A DNA stretch of 64,000 nucleotides, taken from the NCBI GenBank assembly GCA_949361645.1, contig OX442423.1, positions 3,158,023 to 3,222,022 of the forward strand, in the 5' to 3' direction. Made by a program: the position numbers and the translations under genes. This stretch comes from Spongilla lacustris. Taxonomy: Eukaryota > Porifera > Demospongiae > Spongillida > Spongillidae. Below are positions 34,930 to 47,559 of the stretch, piece after piece; the first letter of the stretch is position 1; every line of letters begins with the position of its first letter. The notes under the pieces are model-generated. The model was not told where the DNA came from. It saw only the letters and a program-made list of their open reading frames with translations, and ran no database searches.

Positions 34930-37660
34930 AGGAGACTTTCCCTTTGACTGTAAAAAAATCCATACCAAATTTAGCCCATGGTAGCTTTGGTATATCATGC
35001 ACCAGTAATTTGTCTCTCAGTTGTGCTGGACTCCATCCTCTTCACACATTGGACACTGCTTTGTCACTCAAATGATGTCCTCTGCTATCTTGGGCCAATA
35101 GACAGCATCCTTTGTTCGCCTTATCACTTCCCATATGACTGGAGTGCAGTCACCTTAGGTAATCTTCTCGGAGTACTTGAAGCACTACTACTTGCCCACC
35201 TTTGTATATAATTCCGTCTTGTATTACCAGTAGCTCTCGAAACGTCCAATACGTCTGAACACTTGCTGGAACTTCTCAAATTCTGGTGGGCCACTCGTGT
35301 CTGATCACCTGGCTCAATGCTATTTGTTATGGGTCAGTTGATGCGGCTCTTTGTATCTCTACCAACCTCTGATCCTTGACTCTAACAAAGTCCTGTTCCT
35401 TGATTCTGCTCAACTCATCAGCATCTTCCTCCATTGCCGCTATGTTCAGAACCTCTTGCTGTGATGATACCCCTCTCCAGCTTCTACTGGAAGAGTTGGG
35501 ACAAGGTATCTGCAATGACTTGTTGGCTACCTGGGTGGTAAACCAATCCAGGTTATAACGCTGCAATGTCAACAGCATCCGCCGCAATCGCTGCGGGGCT
35601 GCCAGGATGGATTTTCGAGTGATTACAGTTTTCAGTGGTTTGTAATCAGTTTCTACTCTATCTTTCTTGCTATAGATGTATTGGTCAAACTTTTGGCAAG
35701 CGAATACTATGGCCAAGCACTCCAGCTCCAATGCTACATTTATTTTTTAGCCCTTGAAAGTGATCTGGATGCTGAGGTGACTGGTCGACCTTCTTGCAGC
35801 ACTTCTCCACTGGCATCACATGTATTACCACTGGCTTTGTTACATCATCGAATGTCAGCATCTGGTCTTCACTAATGAGTTCTTTCACCTTATCACTACC
35901 AAAAGTCCATATTGTTTTTTGTGAGGCACCTTAGTGGTTCACTGAAGATTGTACATGCCCAGATACCTTCGGACGTCTGTGGCGGAATTGGGTGCAGCCA
36001 TTCCCTTCACTGCCATTACGTTAGCTGAATGAGGTCTTATCCCCTTTTCTGAGATCCGGTGTCCAATATATAGTAGCACTGTCATGTGTAACCTCATTTT
36101 GTTTCTGTTTATGTTGCATTTTCTGGCTCTCTTCAACGCTTCATCGTGGCTTCGATAAGCTTCTGCCCCGGAGTTTCCTTTTCCGTAAATCAGCAACAAC
36201 TGCTACCCCCTTCGGACTGTGTAACACGGCTTGCAGCCTTTGAACTATTCTGGTGTCGAGGATATCCCGAAGGGTAGTCGTACCCACCTGTATCTACAGG
36301 TGGGTCCCCAGAAGTTGTCAGCCAACTTGAGCGTTCACTTAGACGAATGTGCTTTGACATCCAAAAGACTGAACGTCTTGGCTCCCCTCGACAAAGGCAG
36401 GATCGACGTCATCCATTGTCGGCATCTAAAAGTGACTCCTTTTGATTGCTGTATTGAGATCTCACGGATCCAGGCATACTCTGACTTGTGATTTGTCAGC
36501 TTTCCAGATGGCCATTAGATTACTAATCCACTCTGTTGCGGTGTCTACTTTAGTAATCCATCCATCCTACTCTATTGCCTTCAGTTTCTCTTCTACTGCT
36601 GTTTCCATGGTAAGTGGAATTTGTCTCGGCCTTATCTGTACTGCTGGTATTGCACTGTCCACCAGTATATCATATTCACCTACTAGGCAGCCAGTCCCGC
36701 TAACGAATCTTTGTAGTCGTCAACTATCCTTTCTTTTGTTCCTTCTTCAACCAAGCAGGCACACTCCAAGAGCAGCAGCAGGTTCAAACAAGTGTCTAGC
36801 GACAACAGGGTATGGTGTTTTGTTTCTAGTACCTCAAATTTCTGTTCTGCTATACTTTCCTTGCCTATTCTACCGTGCACTTGCCTAGAGACCTACTGAC
36901 CGAACCATCATTGTTTCGCTCTGTTTCCTGGGCAGATTACCCAGCAACTGGTAGTCTGTTAGGGACATGCATCATTTGCACCCTTAACAACACCTCCTCT
37001 TCTGATGCAGGCAGCGTTGGGCTCTTCTCTACTAGATGAGTTGTTTCTGCTCTTACATGCGAAGTGATTGTGGCCTCGGCAGTTGGCACACTGCTGTCCA
37101 TAAGCAGGGCATTACGTATACCTTGGTTGATTTCTCTTCTGCCTCGTTGTGCCTTCCATACTATCCTGTTACTGCCTTGCTTTGCCTTCCACACTATCCT
37201 GTTGCTACCCTCTCCAACAACTGAACTGGTCTTTTTCACCTCTGGTGGATTGGGACTCCATAGCTGCTACTTTCTCCACTGTTTCCGTCTTCTCCACTGA
37301 AGACTGCAGGTCTGCCGCCGTGCATTGGCTTCCATTGTTTGACACATTCTAATGACTTTGGGCAAATCCAAATTCTCTGTTTCCAGTAGTCGCCTGTGCA
37401 TCCTTTTGTTACTGACACCCCTGATAAGTACATGCAAAATGAGGTCACCTTGCAACTCCCCAAAGTCACAGTATCTTACTTGTTTTTGCAACTCTACCAC
37501 AAATTGGTCCATGCTCTTGCTACCCTGCTGGAGCTGTAAAAACTTATCCCGCGTCACATGTTTGCTGGTCCTCCTGGTACATGCCTTGTCTAGCTTCTCG
37601 CTGACCATCAACCACTTTGTTCTGTCTTCACCTTCCTCAAAATGGGCATAGTCTTGTACA
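34930..37660 (-). mobile_element. Ty3/gypsy retrotransposon remnant (gag to integrase zinc finger)
   Basis: Read on the minus strand, the domains come in gypsy order. A gag capsid-like segment (37611-37267) is followed by a zinc-knuckle-like CxxC-H-C cluster (about 37100-37044), the protease-RT linker (36880-36683), the reverse transcriptase core (about 36430-35939), RNase H (35731-35327) and the integrase HHCC region (about 35220-34932). Many stops and frameshifts interrupt it. At the polymerase Asp-Asp motif (about 36185-36205) bases are missing and the frame changes. No LTR was found, and the element stops abruptly inside integrase. It is a dead copy. Confidence 0.8.
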
Positions 37661-38380
37661 TGTCATTTATTCTCAGACCCACTGTGCGCAGGAAAATTAC
37701 CAACTTGGTCTGTTCGATTGCTCCATCCTTGCATATTGCCGTAAGGAAAGTGTGAACTCCCTCTTGGGGGGCTTGAACTGCTGCCATAAGCCACTTAATT
37801 CTCCTCCTCCGATGGGTTCAGGCACCAGGTATTTTTGGACCATTAGCTCCGTGTCTCTACTACTCCAGACACCATGTACCGATACTCCTATCTATATCTC
37901 AATATGGCGATGTCGCCTAAGCATCAGCTTGCAATGAAGTTTAAACTGAGTATGAATGTAGCAGAACAGACATAGTGCATATAAACATTGCAGTTATAAA
38001 ACCTGACGATTTGCTGCTTTTCTGCAGTTGTAATATATACTGGGCTGCATAAAATCCAGATACACCAGGTATGGGAAGAATTGCTGCAGAGCGGTGGGTG
38101 TTGACACCTTCCTCCCACCATTTCCCTTCACCAAACTGTATGCATTTAATTGTGTTTGCTGACGGGAGAAGTGTGTATCACACTAACTTGACCCCAGCAG
38201 CTAAGCACACATGCAGCAGGAGTAGCTTTGTTTGCTTGCCAGCCAGGTTTTTGACATTATCACTCTGGACAATGATCTTGGAAACGTGGGGGGATATTGC
38301 TGTTTCAATGCATGAATGCATATGGATGCTTCCAAGCATGATAACATACCATTCTATCTGCCTTCTGTTCTCCTTGAACA
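37661..38380. other. Intergenic DNA beyond the gypsy gag end
   Basis: The first part may include degraded upstream gag or leader sequence. No long terminal repeat or independent gene could be recognised. Confidence 0.35.
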
Positions 38381-38386
38381 ACACAG

Positions 38387-38790
38387 TCAAAGAAGTGGAG
38401 TAACTTCTTCTGCATCTAATTCTCGTGTGCTATCCCTTTCCTCACCATCTTCTTTCTCACCATCTTCTTTCTCACCATCTTCCTCATCATTCTCCTGTTC
38501 AAAATTATCATACTCTTCACCATCCTCATCCACACCATCTTCTTCACTGATCTCCTCCATACCAACTTCTTCCTTACCCTCCACTACACCATCTTCCTCA
38601 CAATCCTCGTCATCATTCTCCTTTTCACCATCGTTTTCCTCAACATCCCCTACTCCTCCACACCCTCCTCACTATGATCCTCCTCACCCTCCCACACATC
38701 TTGCTCCTCCCCATCCTCACTATTTTCTTCACCATCATCATTCACAAAGTATTCCTCACCATCATCCAGCACATTTCCCTTATTCATCAT
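38387..38790. repeat. Degenerate TTC/CACCATC low-complexity tract
   Basis: Imperfect repeats of 'caccatcttc' and 'tcctcaccatc' type. On the minus strand they read as a Glu/Asp-rich stretch that follows the frame of the neighbouring 38780-39460 ORF, but in another phase. It may be the decayed acidic tail of that protein or simple low-complexity DNA. Confidence 0.5.
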
Positions 38791-40177
38791 CTCCAAATGC
38801 TACCGTAATCGTACTTTCTGTGTTGTGAAGTATGGTGTTCCTCAATTGTACTGTCTGTACATGGTGTTCCTTAATGGACTCAGTGCTCCTGTCATCCTGC
38901 CAAGTATCTGGCTTCACATACACTCCAGCTCCCCACCATAGCATACCCTTCTTACCATAATACAAGTTGCCTCCTTCGTGAAAACCTTTAGCCAAAAACT
39001 TCAGTTTGAAATCAAACACTATCATGTATGCTGTGCTGGAGTCCATTTCAGCAATGGCCTGCTTCATCTTATGTGCCTGTTGGGCAGCCAGCATTACATG
39101 GGCTATGTACCTGAAGGTACATCGCTCATACTGGTGTACAGTGAGAAGCACATCTGCAATCTCTGCCTGTCTGGTGGGGTCCTCATTAAGTTTGGCTACA
39201 GCAACATGCCTTAGCCTATCAAGAAGACTTCTGCAGGCAGTGCACTGCAGACAGCCACCAGACTTGGGATTTGCATTGGGCCTTCTGTTGGACACAAGGT
39301 CCAGTGCAAACACTGGTGAGTGTGCAGTGGCACAATCATCCTCACTCTGCTCCACCACAGTTCCTCTTGCCTGTGCACAGTGGCTAAGTTGGTCTTGTAC
39401 CTGTTCCGCGAATGCCAGTTGTGTAGTTGGCTCATCGAATGCATCTGGTTCTGAAACCAATCTTTCAAGTGCTTAGTTGAGGAAGTGGTCCTAAGTGTCA
39501 TCTGATGCCTTTATGCCCAACTTTGCATGTAATGCATAGCCATAACCCAGGAAGCTGTATACATGAGTGCGGAGCCCACATAGCTCATTATGCAAGACAT
39601 GGTCAATTTCAGATAGTGGTGCAAGAACATCGATTACTTTGTCAATGATGGCAAAGTCGTCAGTGTGAAAATTGACCTTTATATAGCCAACCCCTGCACG
39701 AGCCTCTTGCAGCTTTCCTCCACCTATGATGTGCTTCGCTATAGAGTAGAATAGTGTCCTTCCAATGGGTTACTTTCCAGGCATCGTATCTCTGCTTTTC
39801 AACATATCCCTTGTACATGGTAGCAACATACTGTTTCATTACAAGGGACCACATTCTTCAACTACTTCCACTTAGGGGTCCTACTTGGAACTCGTTTCTT
39901 GGCTTCCCATGCAAGACAAGTAATGTTATCACTATAGATGAAGCTTACAGCAAAGGTGACCCATGAGAGTGAGTTTCACAGTACTCTTGCAGTCTCACAC
40001 CATGTGTGATATAAAGCCTGTCAACCTTGGCTTGAAATAGCAAACAGTGCGTCTGAGCTTCAACAGTGATGCAACATATGCTTGGGGCACATCAGCTACA
40101 GGAACTAGTAGCTTCCTTGCATCCATGGATGTATACCTTCTCTCACACTTTAGCAAATCCCGGATGGTTGTGGGCAT
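38780..40177 (-). pseudogene. Degraded transposon-associated protein of unknown function
   Basis: Three minus-strand frames in the same direction (40177-39995, 39854-39660 and 39460-38780) look like pieces of one decayed coding region. The longest, 226 codons, has a Cys pair (CLQCTAC), a helical Ala/Gln-rich part and an AYMIVFDFKLKFL...YYGKKGMLWWGA segment. The last resembles uncharacterised multi-copy proteins of cnidarian and sponge genomes that are probably mobile-element derived. No catalytic motif was identified. It could alternatively be a host gene with undetected introns. Confidence 0.4.
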
Positions 40178-40631
40178 AGTGGAGATATGAAACCTATGTA
40201 GCCCATGTATAGATAGGCTTTACAGTTTGCATGTCCATTCTTTCATACATGAGCACTACAATAGCACAGTCAGTCTGCAGTCAAAAACAGCTGGTGATAA
40301 ACTAAAGAGACAAATCTTGGTACAAGCTATTGATAAGGTATTTTAGCATGAAGAGTATATAGACTTCATCAATTCCCTATGTTGTTTGCTGCCTTGTGAA
40401 GCTTGAAGTCATATATAGAAGTATACAATGCAATTGATGGTATAACCTTACCTTCCTGAATGGAGTCTGGTTGTTCAACATCTGCCAATCATCTAACTGC
40501 GCCTTAGGTAAATGCAGTGCTGTATACAGATGATACATAGAAGAGAATGAAAAGATGGCGACGTTATAAATGTGTCTCGGAAAATTGCAGTGACTTTTTA
40601 AATACCAGCAAAGATTACAAACCTGAAAAAT

Positions 40632-41203
40632 ATGGAAGGCAAGATTACTGAAATACTAAACAACCTACAGAGGATGGCAAGAGAGTCACCTTCAACATCC
40701 GTTAGTTTGGCGTAAGTCAAATCGAAATTGTACAAATAAGAATTCTAATTGCGCATATATATGTATACTAGTTGCGAATACTTAAACAGGTCGAATTGCA
40801 CTAATGCAGCTAGTGATGAGGGTGAATGGGTTAGTGAAAATGAAATATAATGTATGTACATGCACATGAATTTTTCACTAATGGAGTGAACTTAAAAATA
40901 ATTCAAGCAAAGAATATATATGCATACAGACTAGCGTTGATTGTTACAAAACAAGAGCTGAGTAAGTCATTTCTTAAAAGCAGCAAACCTGCTCTGCCTC
41001 AGGAGAAAGTACAACAAATCATTGGTAAAATTACTGCATTCGATCAATTTGTACAAATACTGCATGGCATGACTTTATACTTATATCACACAGCACTAAT
41101 GAAGAAACAGTTTCCCAATGATCCTTCTGATCTGAACGTTGTCACACAGAAAGCAAACCAAAGGTGCTGTGATGCTGCCGGGTACATACAGAGACCACGC
41201 TAA
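40632..41203 (+). CDS. Candidate small gene of unknown function, 3 exons
   Basis: Exons 40632-40711, 40772-40821 and 40908-41203 join with GT/AG junctions (gtaagt; gtgaat) and consistent phase to give 141 residues. The protein is mostly helical in appearance, with an N-terminal MEGKITEILNNLQRM and a central KSSKPALPQEKVQQI segment. It has no signal peptide or membrane helix. I do not recognise the family. The KPxLP segment faintly recalls cyclin-D1-binding protein (GCIP)-like proteins, but this is weak. The first donor is strong and the second is less so. Confidence 0.45.
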
Positions 41204-42171
41204 ACTCTCAAACCAAACAAACGGTAGCATGTTCACTTGCCTTTATTGCAATTGATTTCAATATCATTATATATGGATGTATCTCTCAAGATCTTGCAAG
41301 ATCTTTTTGTCAAGACTTGCCATAAAAGTACACATGACTTGTCAAGATTTGATGCAAGTCTTGACAAGATCATGTCTTGGCAAAAATTTATCTCAGGGAC
41401 CAGTCTGTTCATATGACTCATGCAAGGGGATGTAACTCCGTCCCATCCCATGGTTAGCATGCCTGCTGTTCTGGTCTCTTGTGAGACTGTGGCCTTTTCC
41501 ACCATCACATTCAGGTGAGCGCGGTAACAGAGATCAACGAATACATCACGCAGGCAATTGTGACAACCACATCTCCCCCACGCCTGCAGATCACAGCAAG
41601 GTGACCAAGGGTCGAGCAATATCAGTGCAGAATAGGAGCTACAGATCTACCAGATGTATCCAATTCCAGTCACCACCTTATTATGTTGTATGCATTACTT
41701 TAGATTGATGTGCATGTACATGTACATGAGATTTGTATTCTTGTGCTTGAATTAAGACAGGTACAGATGATGTATTTTGGACTGATATGACACTTCCCAT
41801 GCTGACAGAAAATTCCATTACTAGTACTTGTGTAGCAATGTTATGTTAGTACATGTATATATGCAAAAGTGTTTGGCCAGCTCCGTGCATGCTTACATAC
41901 CCAGTTATTGCCATTTTGTAGCAGTCTGCTTATAATTATATCATTGGTATGATTTGCTGAAGGCTCATTTGGTAATAGCTTTACATTTGGATAACTTAAT
42001 TCATTCCTCTAATGCATCACTCACAAGTTCATCTCCCAGAAGAATATATTCACATGCATCAATGAAGTACATCATATATTTTGTCACAAGAAATGTACAG
42101 ACATGGTTTAAATGCACTAGCGCATTACTTTTCTATGTGTTTATATGTCTAAAGGTCTACAAAGTTCTTCA
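41204..42171. other. Intergenic DNA with a LINE fragment and small inverted repeats
   Basis: 41280-41400 contains repeated and inverted 'cttgtcaagact' / 'agtcttgacaag' blocks. 41380-41619 holds a LINE protein fragment, described separately. Nothing else is supportable. Confidence 0.45.
41380..41619 (-). mobile_element. LINE (non-LTR retrotransposon) C-terminal fragment
   Basis: The minus-strand frame reads CHNCLRDVFVDLCYRAHL, later ETRTAGMLTMGWDG and then VTSP. This matches the pattern H-N-x-x-R-D ... RAHL ... E-T-R-P-A-D ... VTSP found after the reverse transcriptase domain in many invertebrate LINE-like elements. Stops and divergence show that it is dead. A related fragment of the same type is at 44510-45450. 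Confidence 0.55.
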
Positions 42172-42603
42172 CTAGTTGTTCAGCGCTTGTGCATATTCGG
42201 CACGATTGATTATGGACATTACAGTGGAGTGGGAATTGATGGGCAGACGTGGAGTGCCATCGATAGGATTCTGAAAGAAGCGACGTACACCTACCAGCTC
42301 AGGAGGTGGTTGGGTACAGCCACACAGTGAATAGTAGCAGTCATCACATGGGGCAATGCCTATGAAGCCATTCGTTCCCGACTCCACATAAAGACCAACA
42401 CAGTAGCAGTATGGCTTGCAGACCACTTGGTACCGTTCACAAAATGAACATGGAAACTTGAACTTCCGCCTGTATCGAATGATGCAGCTCAAGATTACAC
42501 ATGAAAAGACCACAAGGAAAGTACCAGCTGCTGCGGAAAATATCAGCAACCCCAGGCGAGCATCCAGATCTGCATGTTGATCCATGTGTGTGGGAGAAAA
42601 CAT
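42172..42603 (-). CDS. Candidate small single-pass, Cys-rich membrane protein
   Basis: 143 residues from the ATG at 42603, in one uninterrupted exon. A short polar N-terminus is followed by one strong hydrophobic helix (LLIFSAAAGTFLVVFSCVIL), a basic stop-transfer stretch (RYRRKFK) and a Cys/Tyr-rich region with about ten cysteines (SFCERYQVVCKPYCYC, CDDCYYSLCGC). After PPPELVG the C-terminus is polar. The layout suggests a type III or signal-anchor protein with a Cys-rich cytoplasmic domain, possibly metal-binding. I do not recognise a family. It could instead be the last exon of a larger gene. Confidence 0.5.
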   Translation of the reverse strand: MFSPTHMDQHADLDARLGLLIFSAAAGTFLVVFSCVILSCIIRYRRKFKFPCSFCERYQVVCKPYCYCVGLYVESGTNGFIGIAPCDDCYYSLCGCTQPPPELVGVRRFFQNPIDGTPRLPINSHSTVMSIINRAEYAQALNN

Positions 42604-44509
42604 ATATTTTTAAAAAACTATAACAATATTATGCATATATGAATACTGATGATGACTAAGAACATTGTAATGATGTTTGGAATAGCACATGAACATGTAT
42701 AATTATGGCACAAATCTGACTTGATATACTTGTTTTAAAATACTTTTCTGACTATATAAGTGTTATGATATTTACACCTCACAGATATGGTTTTCATTCA
42801 CTCAAGACCATATTAGTGTATACATGCATAATTGTGGCATGCAGCAGTGGTCCACAAATGCAGGTATAAATAGCCTTGGTCTTCATTGTCTCTTCAACAT
42901 TCTCATTCCACCAGTTGAAGCCATACATCCTTCCTCTCCCTGCCATCAGCGGAGCCTTTCTGATAGGATTGAGGAACAGTGACCAGTTCAACCTGTTATT
43001 TAGCTGTTCGTCCCTACCTCAGATATCTCCAGGTCTTAAATTAAACCCTCCTGAATTTAATACAGCACTAAAATGGTGGTTGGAAATTGGCTCAGGGTAA
43101 TTTCTGCCCTAGCCATTCCAAAAGCTACACATGACCTGCTGATATCCAGTATCCTTGTCCCTAACTGGATGCTAGGCAAGCCTGCTGCATTCGACTTAAC
43201 TGTTCCCAGCATTTGAGCACAGAAAGCATGTTGCAAATAATTCAACACGCTTGGGACTAAGATGGTTAGCTGTAGAGACACGAGGCAAATATCCTAAGAT
43301 ACTTTACACCCCATTCCATATTTCCTATTTTGTCATCCCATAGGATTTTTGGCACCCTTGTGCAGTGTTTGAAGGTTTTGTGTGCTTTTATTAGAGGGAA
43401 GTTAATTGTGCATTGAGTACAACCTTCCACACATTCTATGGTACATGTACTTAAGGAATTTTTTCAATAAAACTGAGTTTGATGAATTCAAAGGGAAAAT
43501 TCAATCATACAACATACAGCCTGGCTAAAAGAATTGAGCTGCTTCGTGTCTGGTACAGATCCACTGCACCAACATTTAAAAAAAAAAAAAAGCTTGTTTA
43601 TTTTCTGATCTGGACAAATTGTACCAATGGATTAACAAAAAAAGAATTTCTTTTAAGGATTTCACCATTGGTGGCTTATTAGAGTATGATGAATGTTGCA
43701 GCACATCATTGCAGATATGATAAGCTACAGATGTCTGGCAACAGGAGAGATGCTCTTTGCGGGATTGACATTTGTATGTGGGGATCACTCCCATTTGGCA
43801 GAACCATCAATGATTGTGTGTCACATTGCCCAAGATCTATAGCTAGTATGCAGCAGATGGAAATTGGTGTGCCATTGATTAATTTGTCTAACTGGGTCAC
43901 TAGAGTTTCACTCTACTCGTCACTACATACATGATCCAAAACTCAATTGCAAATCAGTAGTTTTGCTCCCTTGTATCCCCCCACATTAGTCTATGGAAAG
44001 CTATGTGACACAATTTTAGGATGCAGCCTAATGTATGCATTTGGGCTACAGTGCTTGAGTTCATATTAGCAAACACAACCACTGATGATGTATAAATCTA
44101 CTTCAAAAAATAGTAAAATGACAGCATAATGAGTCAATTCACTCACTACTCATTAGAAATTATACATTCATAAATACTACAGACCTACACTGTTTAGCAA
44201 ATCTACCTGCTTCAACTTGCTAAATATATATCTTTGAATTTATGACTGTATATTCTGTAATCCTTTTTGTTTCTTTACCTTTAAATCCTACCATTCCATT
44301 GAAAATGTGGCCAACAGGCCCACACTCACATGAATTTTTTTATGGCAGCTGATTAATTGCACGGAGAATGTGGTGTTTTAATAAATGGGCTGTGATGCCA
44401 AGCCATTTTACGACCATAGTAAATGCTAGCTGAGGGCTTTTGACACGTACGACGATAAAGGATTTTTCTTCATGTATCCAACTTACGATGTCTCGTGACA
44501 CTTGTCAGG
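42604..44509. other. Intergenic repeats, no gene seen
   Basis: Around 42990-43090 the plus strand carries LKLNPPEFNTALKWWL, a pattern close to the C-terminal part of the LINE proteins noted at 41380 and 44510. 43225-44110 weakly resembles 1-420. The rest is AT-rich with only short frames. Confidence 0.4.
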
Positions 44510-45450
44510 TATAGTTGACATGTGCGATGCATTCAACCTTGTGTCCAGGCAGGCTCTCCTGGATGAACATTGATTTCCCAGAACTCTTTCCGTGGGCCTC
44601 TTGGTGTTATGGCTCTCATCTCCTACTGAGGCACCCTTTGGGCCATCAGTCATCACATCAGGAGTTCAGCAAGGTGAGCCACTGGGCCCTTTGTTCTTTG
44701 CATTGGCCTTGCGAAAGATCACAGTGGCCATTGACGCAGATTATGATCATGCCTTACACTGCTTTTTAATGCATGGTTCCTAGATGATGGTGTACTAGCA
44801 GGTAAGAAATCAACCATTCTCAGTGCTCTACTTTTAATAGGAACACTTGGACCACAACTTGGCCTGCAAATTAACTTGTCTAAATGCGAGCTTTTCAGCC
44901 ACAATGACACCAACATGTTCCCATCAGGTATGAAGGTCTCTCATGTGCCTCACTGTGTCATCCTTGGTGCCCCAATTGGTGATTATCTTTTCTGTGCCAG
45001 ATATATTGCCTCCAAGCACACTGAGGCCATGAAGTTATTGTCAGGGCTGCATGGTAGAATTGTCTTGCTCTGTTCCTTAGGCTGTCCTAATTCTCTTGCG
45101 GATGTGTGGAGGTTATTGTAAGTTGATTCATTTATCTAGAGCAACACCTACTAGCTAGTCTAGCCTTTGACCCTCTGCAACTATTTGATGCAGAAGTTAG
45201 AGAGTGCTTTACAGTGTACTGCAGTCCCAACAGCTGAGTTGACGTGGCAGCAGGTTCAGCAGAGTTCCAGAAATGAAAACGTTTCCTACAATCTGCATTG
45301 ACAGGAAAAGCATTTTTTGTAGCACTGAAATCCTCGGAACAGAAGCACTTTGCGTCTGTGTCTAAAAGCATTTATTGCTGCATGCATGTCTGATGGCCAG
45401 CACCAAACAAACACCAGTGTGTGATGCTCATACGCACACTAGGGGATAGA
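44510..45450 (+). mobile_element. LINE reverse-transcriptase remnant
   Basis: Plus-strand pieces in shifting frames follow the non-LTR reverse transcriptase order. A GVQQGEPLGPLFFALAL block at about 44660-44710 is followed by the catalytic FLDDG motif at about 44780-44795. Next comes LGLQINLSKCELF, then an ILGAPIG region near 44965 and the C-terminal VRECFT-like region near 45200. Stops and frameshifts throughout make it non-functional. Neither 5' end, endonuclease nor poly-A tail could be fixed. Confidence 0.65.
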
Positions 45451-47559
45451 CTGCAAACATGCTGCCCAATATCTCGTGCATCATTGTTCCAATATATATT
45501 GAGCAGGCCATCTGTGTCTGAAGCAATACCTTCTCATCCCCCTTGAAAGTAGATTCACTACTGCAATGGTGATAGATCTGGTAACCAACCACTGTCTATT
45601 GCCAGGGCTGAACATCAATAACATAGTACTCTGCCTGAAAATAGTATGCATTTTCTTCAATCTGCTGCACACAAAATAAAACCAAATGGTTTAACAAGCA
45701 CCATGAGGCATTCCATTTTGATTGCACCTCAGTGTAAAACTCCAAGTATTGATATAGAAGCAATTTTTTTTGTAACACATAGTTCAATCACAGTTTTATA
45801 TCATTCCCAGTTTTATCTCATTTCTAAATAATGGACCTGATTGAGTTAGTTTGAATCCTGCAGAGATGCAAGTTTGACAGATTGCTGGAGGCGTTCTCAA
45901 TGCCTTTCAGTAGTTCAGTTAAATGACGCAGCAAGTAGCAGTGATTATAATAAGCACATTGAAACCAATTCATTCACTGAATGATTGCAAACAGCTGTGT
46001 AGTTTGAAGAATTGCTTGCATCAATTGCTTGCATCAATGGGGCTCGTAAAACCCACTTGAAAAATTCTTCTATATCAATGCTAGCTAAGTGGATGCATGT
46101 TGAAGAAAGTGAGGGCATATATGTAGATGAAGAAGAGGCAGTGGATGAAGATAAGTCAGAGCTACAGGCAGAGGACAAGGTGTCACTTCTAACTAATGCA
46201 CTGAAGCATTACATTTAGTTGGTGTTAAACTAAATGAACTAAGATAATGGAAACTGCCAGACAATTGTGTTTGTACGTGTATGAGTCTCTTTAGCTTTAT
46301 TCTTGTTACTTATATGTCTCTCAATTATGCCTGAACGATTAAGTTTTGAAATTTATTTTCATTGTACACGTTTGTCATACAATTGGCCATATTCATTGAC
46401 ATGTTGCAAATGCGTGTTGTGTGAGCATAAAAAAGGCCAACTGTACCTTTTTGTTGTGCTGCTTTACTTCCTTGCACAGCAGAAAATGGCTTAATGTATG
46501 TACGTGTACTGTTTTAGATTAGCAGATGTGTACTGCACAATTATATGTAGCTTCAGCCAGCCTAACCTGATTGTACTCAACAGACATTTGTCTGCCATGT
46601 CCATCTGCCAATAAAAGAGCAGAGACCTTAACACAATTTATCTGTGTTATATGTTGGAAAGCTGTCCATAGCAGTTTCTGATGCTCCATTTTTGACATGT
46701 AATGCTACAGCTAGTATGCACATTGTCATGACAATATCCATTGACACGTTGCTTAGATGCTAGATTAGGGTTTGGTGTTCCTAGTGATACCACTTTCTGA
46801 ACGAATCTCATTTGATACTCCCAGCAGTTATTAAAGGAACTGTACACCATGAAAGTGAATCTCATTAGCAGTGGGTTGAGGCAATCTCCCTAGTATCATT
46901 ATGAATACATTGTAGGGCATTCTTTCCCAAAGTTGATATAAGGGTGGGTTGATATAAGGGTATAGGTATACTGTAAAGTGGTGTGCTCAATGACAAAACT
47001 AAGATCAGTGATAAGTTATTGTGGTATGGTGGGATTAAGATAACTGCAATCCTCCCTTCACTTAATGCACCAGATTTAGATGATTGATGTTCTGAACCTT
47101 CCAGTGAGACTGATATTACAGGTACATCCTTATTAATGCATACCTACTCCAGTCCTTTCAGCCAAGAAAGTGAACACGTGAGGTGAACAATGTACTGTAT
47201 AGTGAAAGTTTCCTTTTTTGGGTTGAATACTCTTGCAGGTTGTGTCCATCCTTCTAAAGAAAAGGTTGAAGCTCTTATTCTGACTACGAAGTGAGCATGC
47301 AGGTACTACGTTCACGTAGCGTCGTAATAAATGTAGGGAAGGAAATGAAATATTTATTAGAAAAGGGGTGGGTTACGAAGCGCTAAACAAGTATCTCTTG
47401 AGAAAATCAACAACAGGTTGACACAGTCAAGGTTTGTAGACATGTTGTATAAACTAACAGATTACTTGAGGTTGCAATGAATGTGAGAGTCTGTACTGTA
47501 TGGGGGCTGGATCTGATTATGTTCAACGATGCAACCTCTGGTTCTTTCTTGCGCCATCC
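45451..47559. other. Intergenic DNA, no gene seen
   Basis: Only short open frames occur; one at 46012-46218 is acidic (EEEAVDEDKSELQ), with no family match. No strong repeats. The LINE remnant may continue as decayed sequence to about 45700. Confidence 0.35.

Noticed and set aside
38316..38828. 170-codon Ser/Pro-rich plus-strand ORF
   Set aside because: It is low-complexity 'caccatcttc' repeat sequence without gene context.
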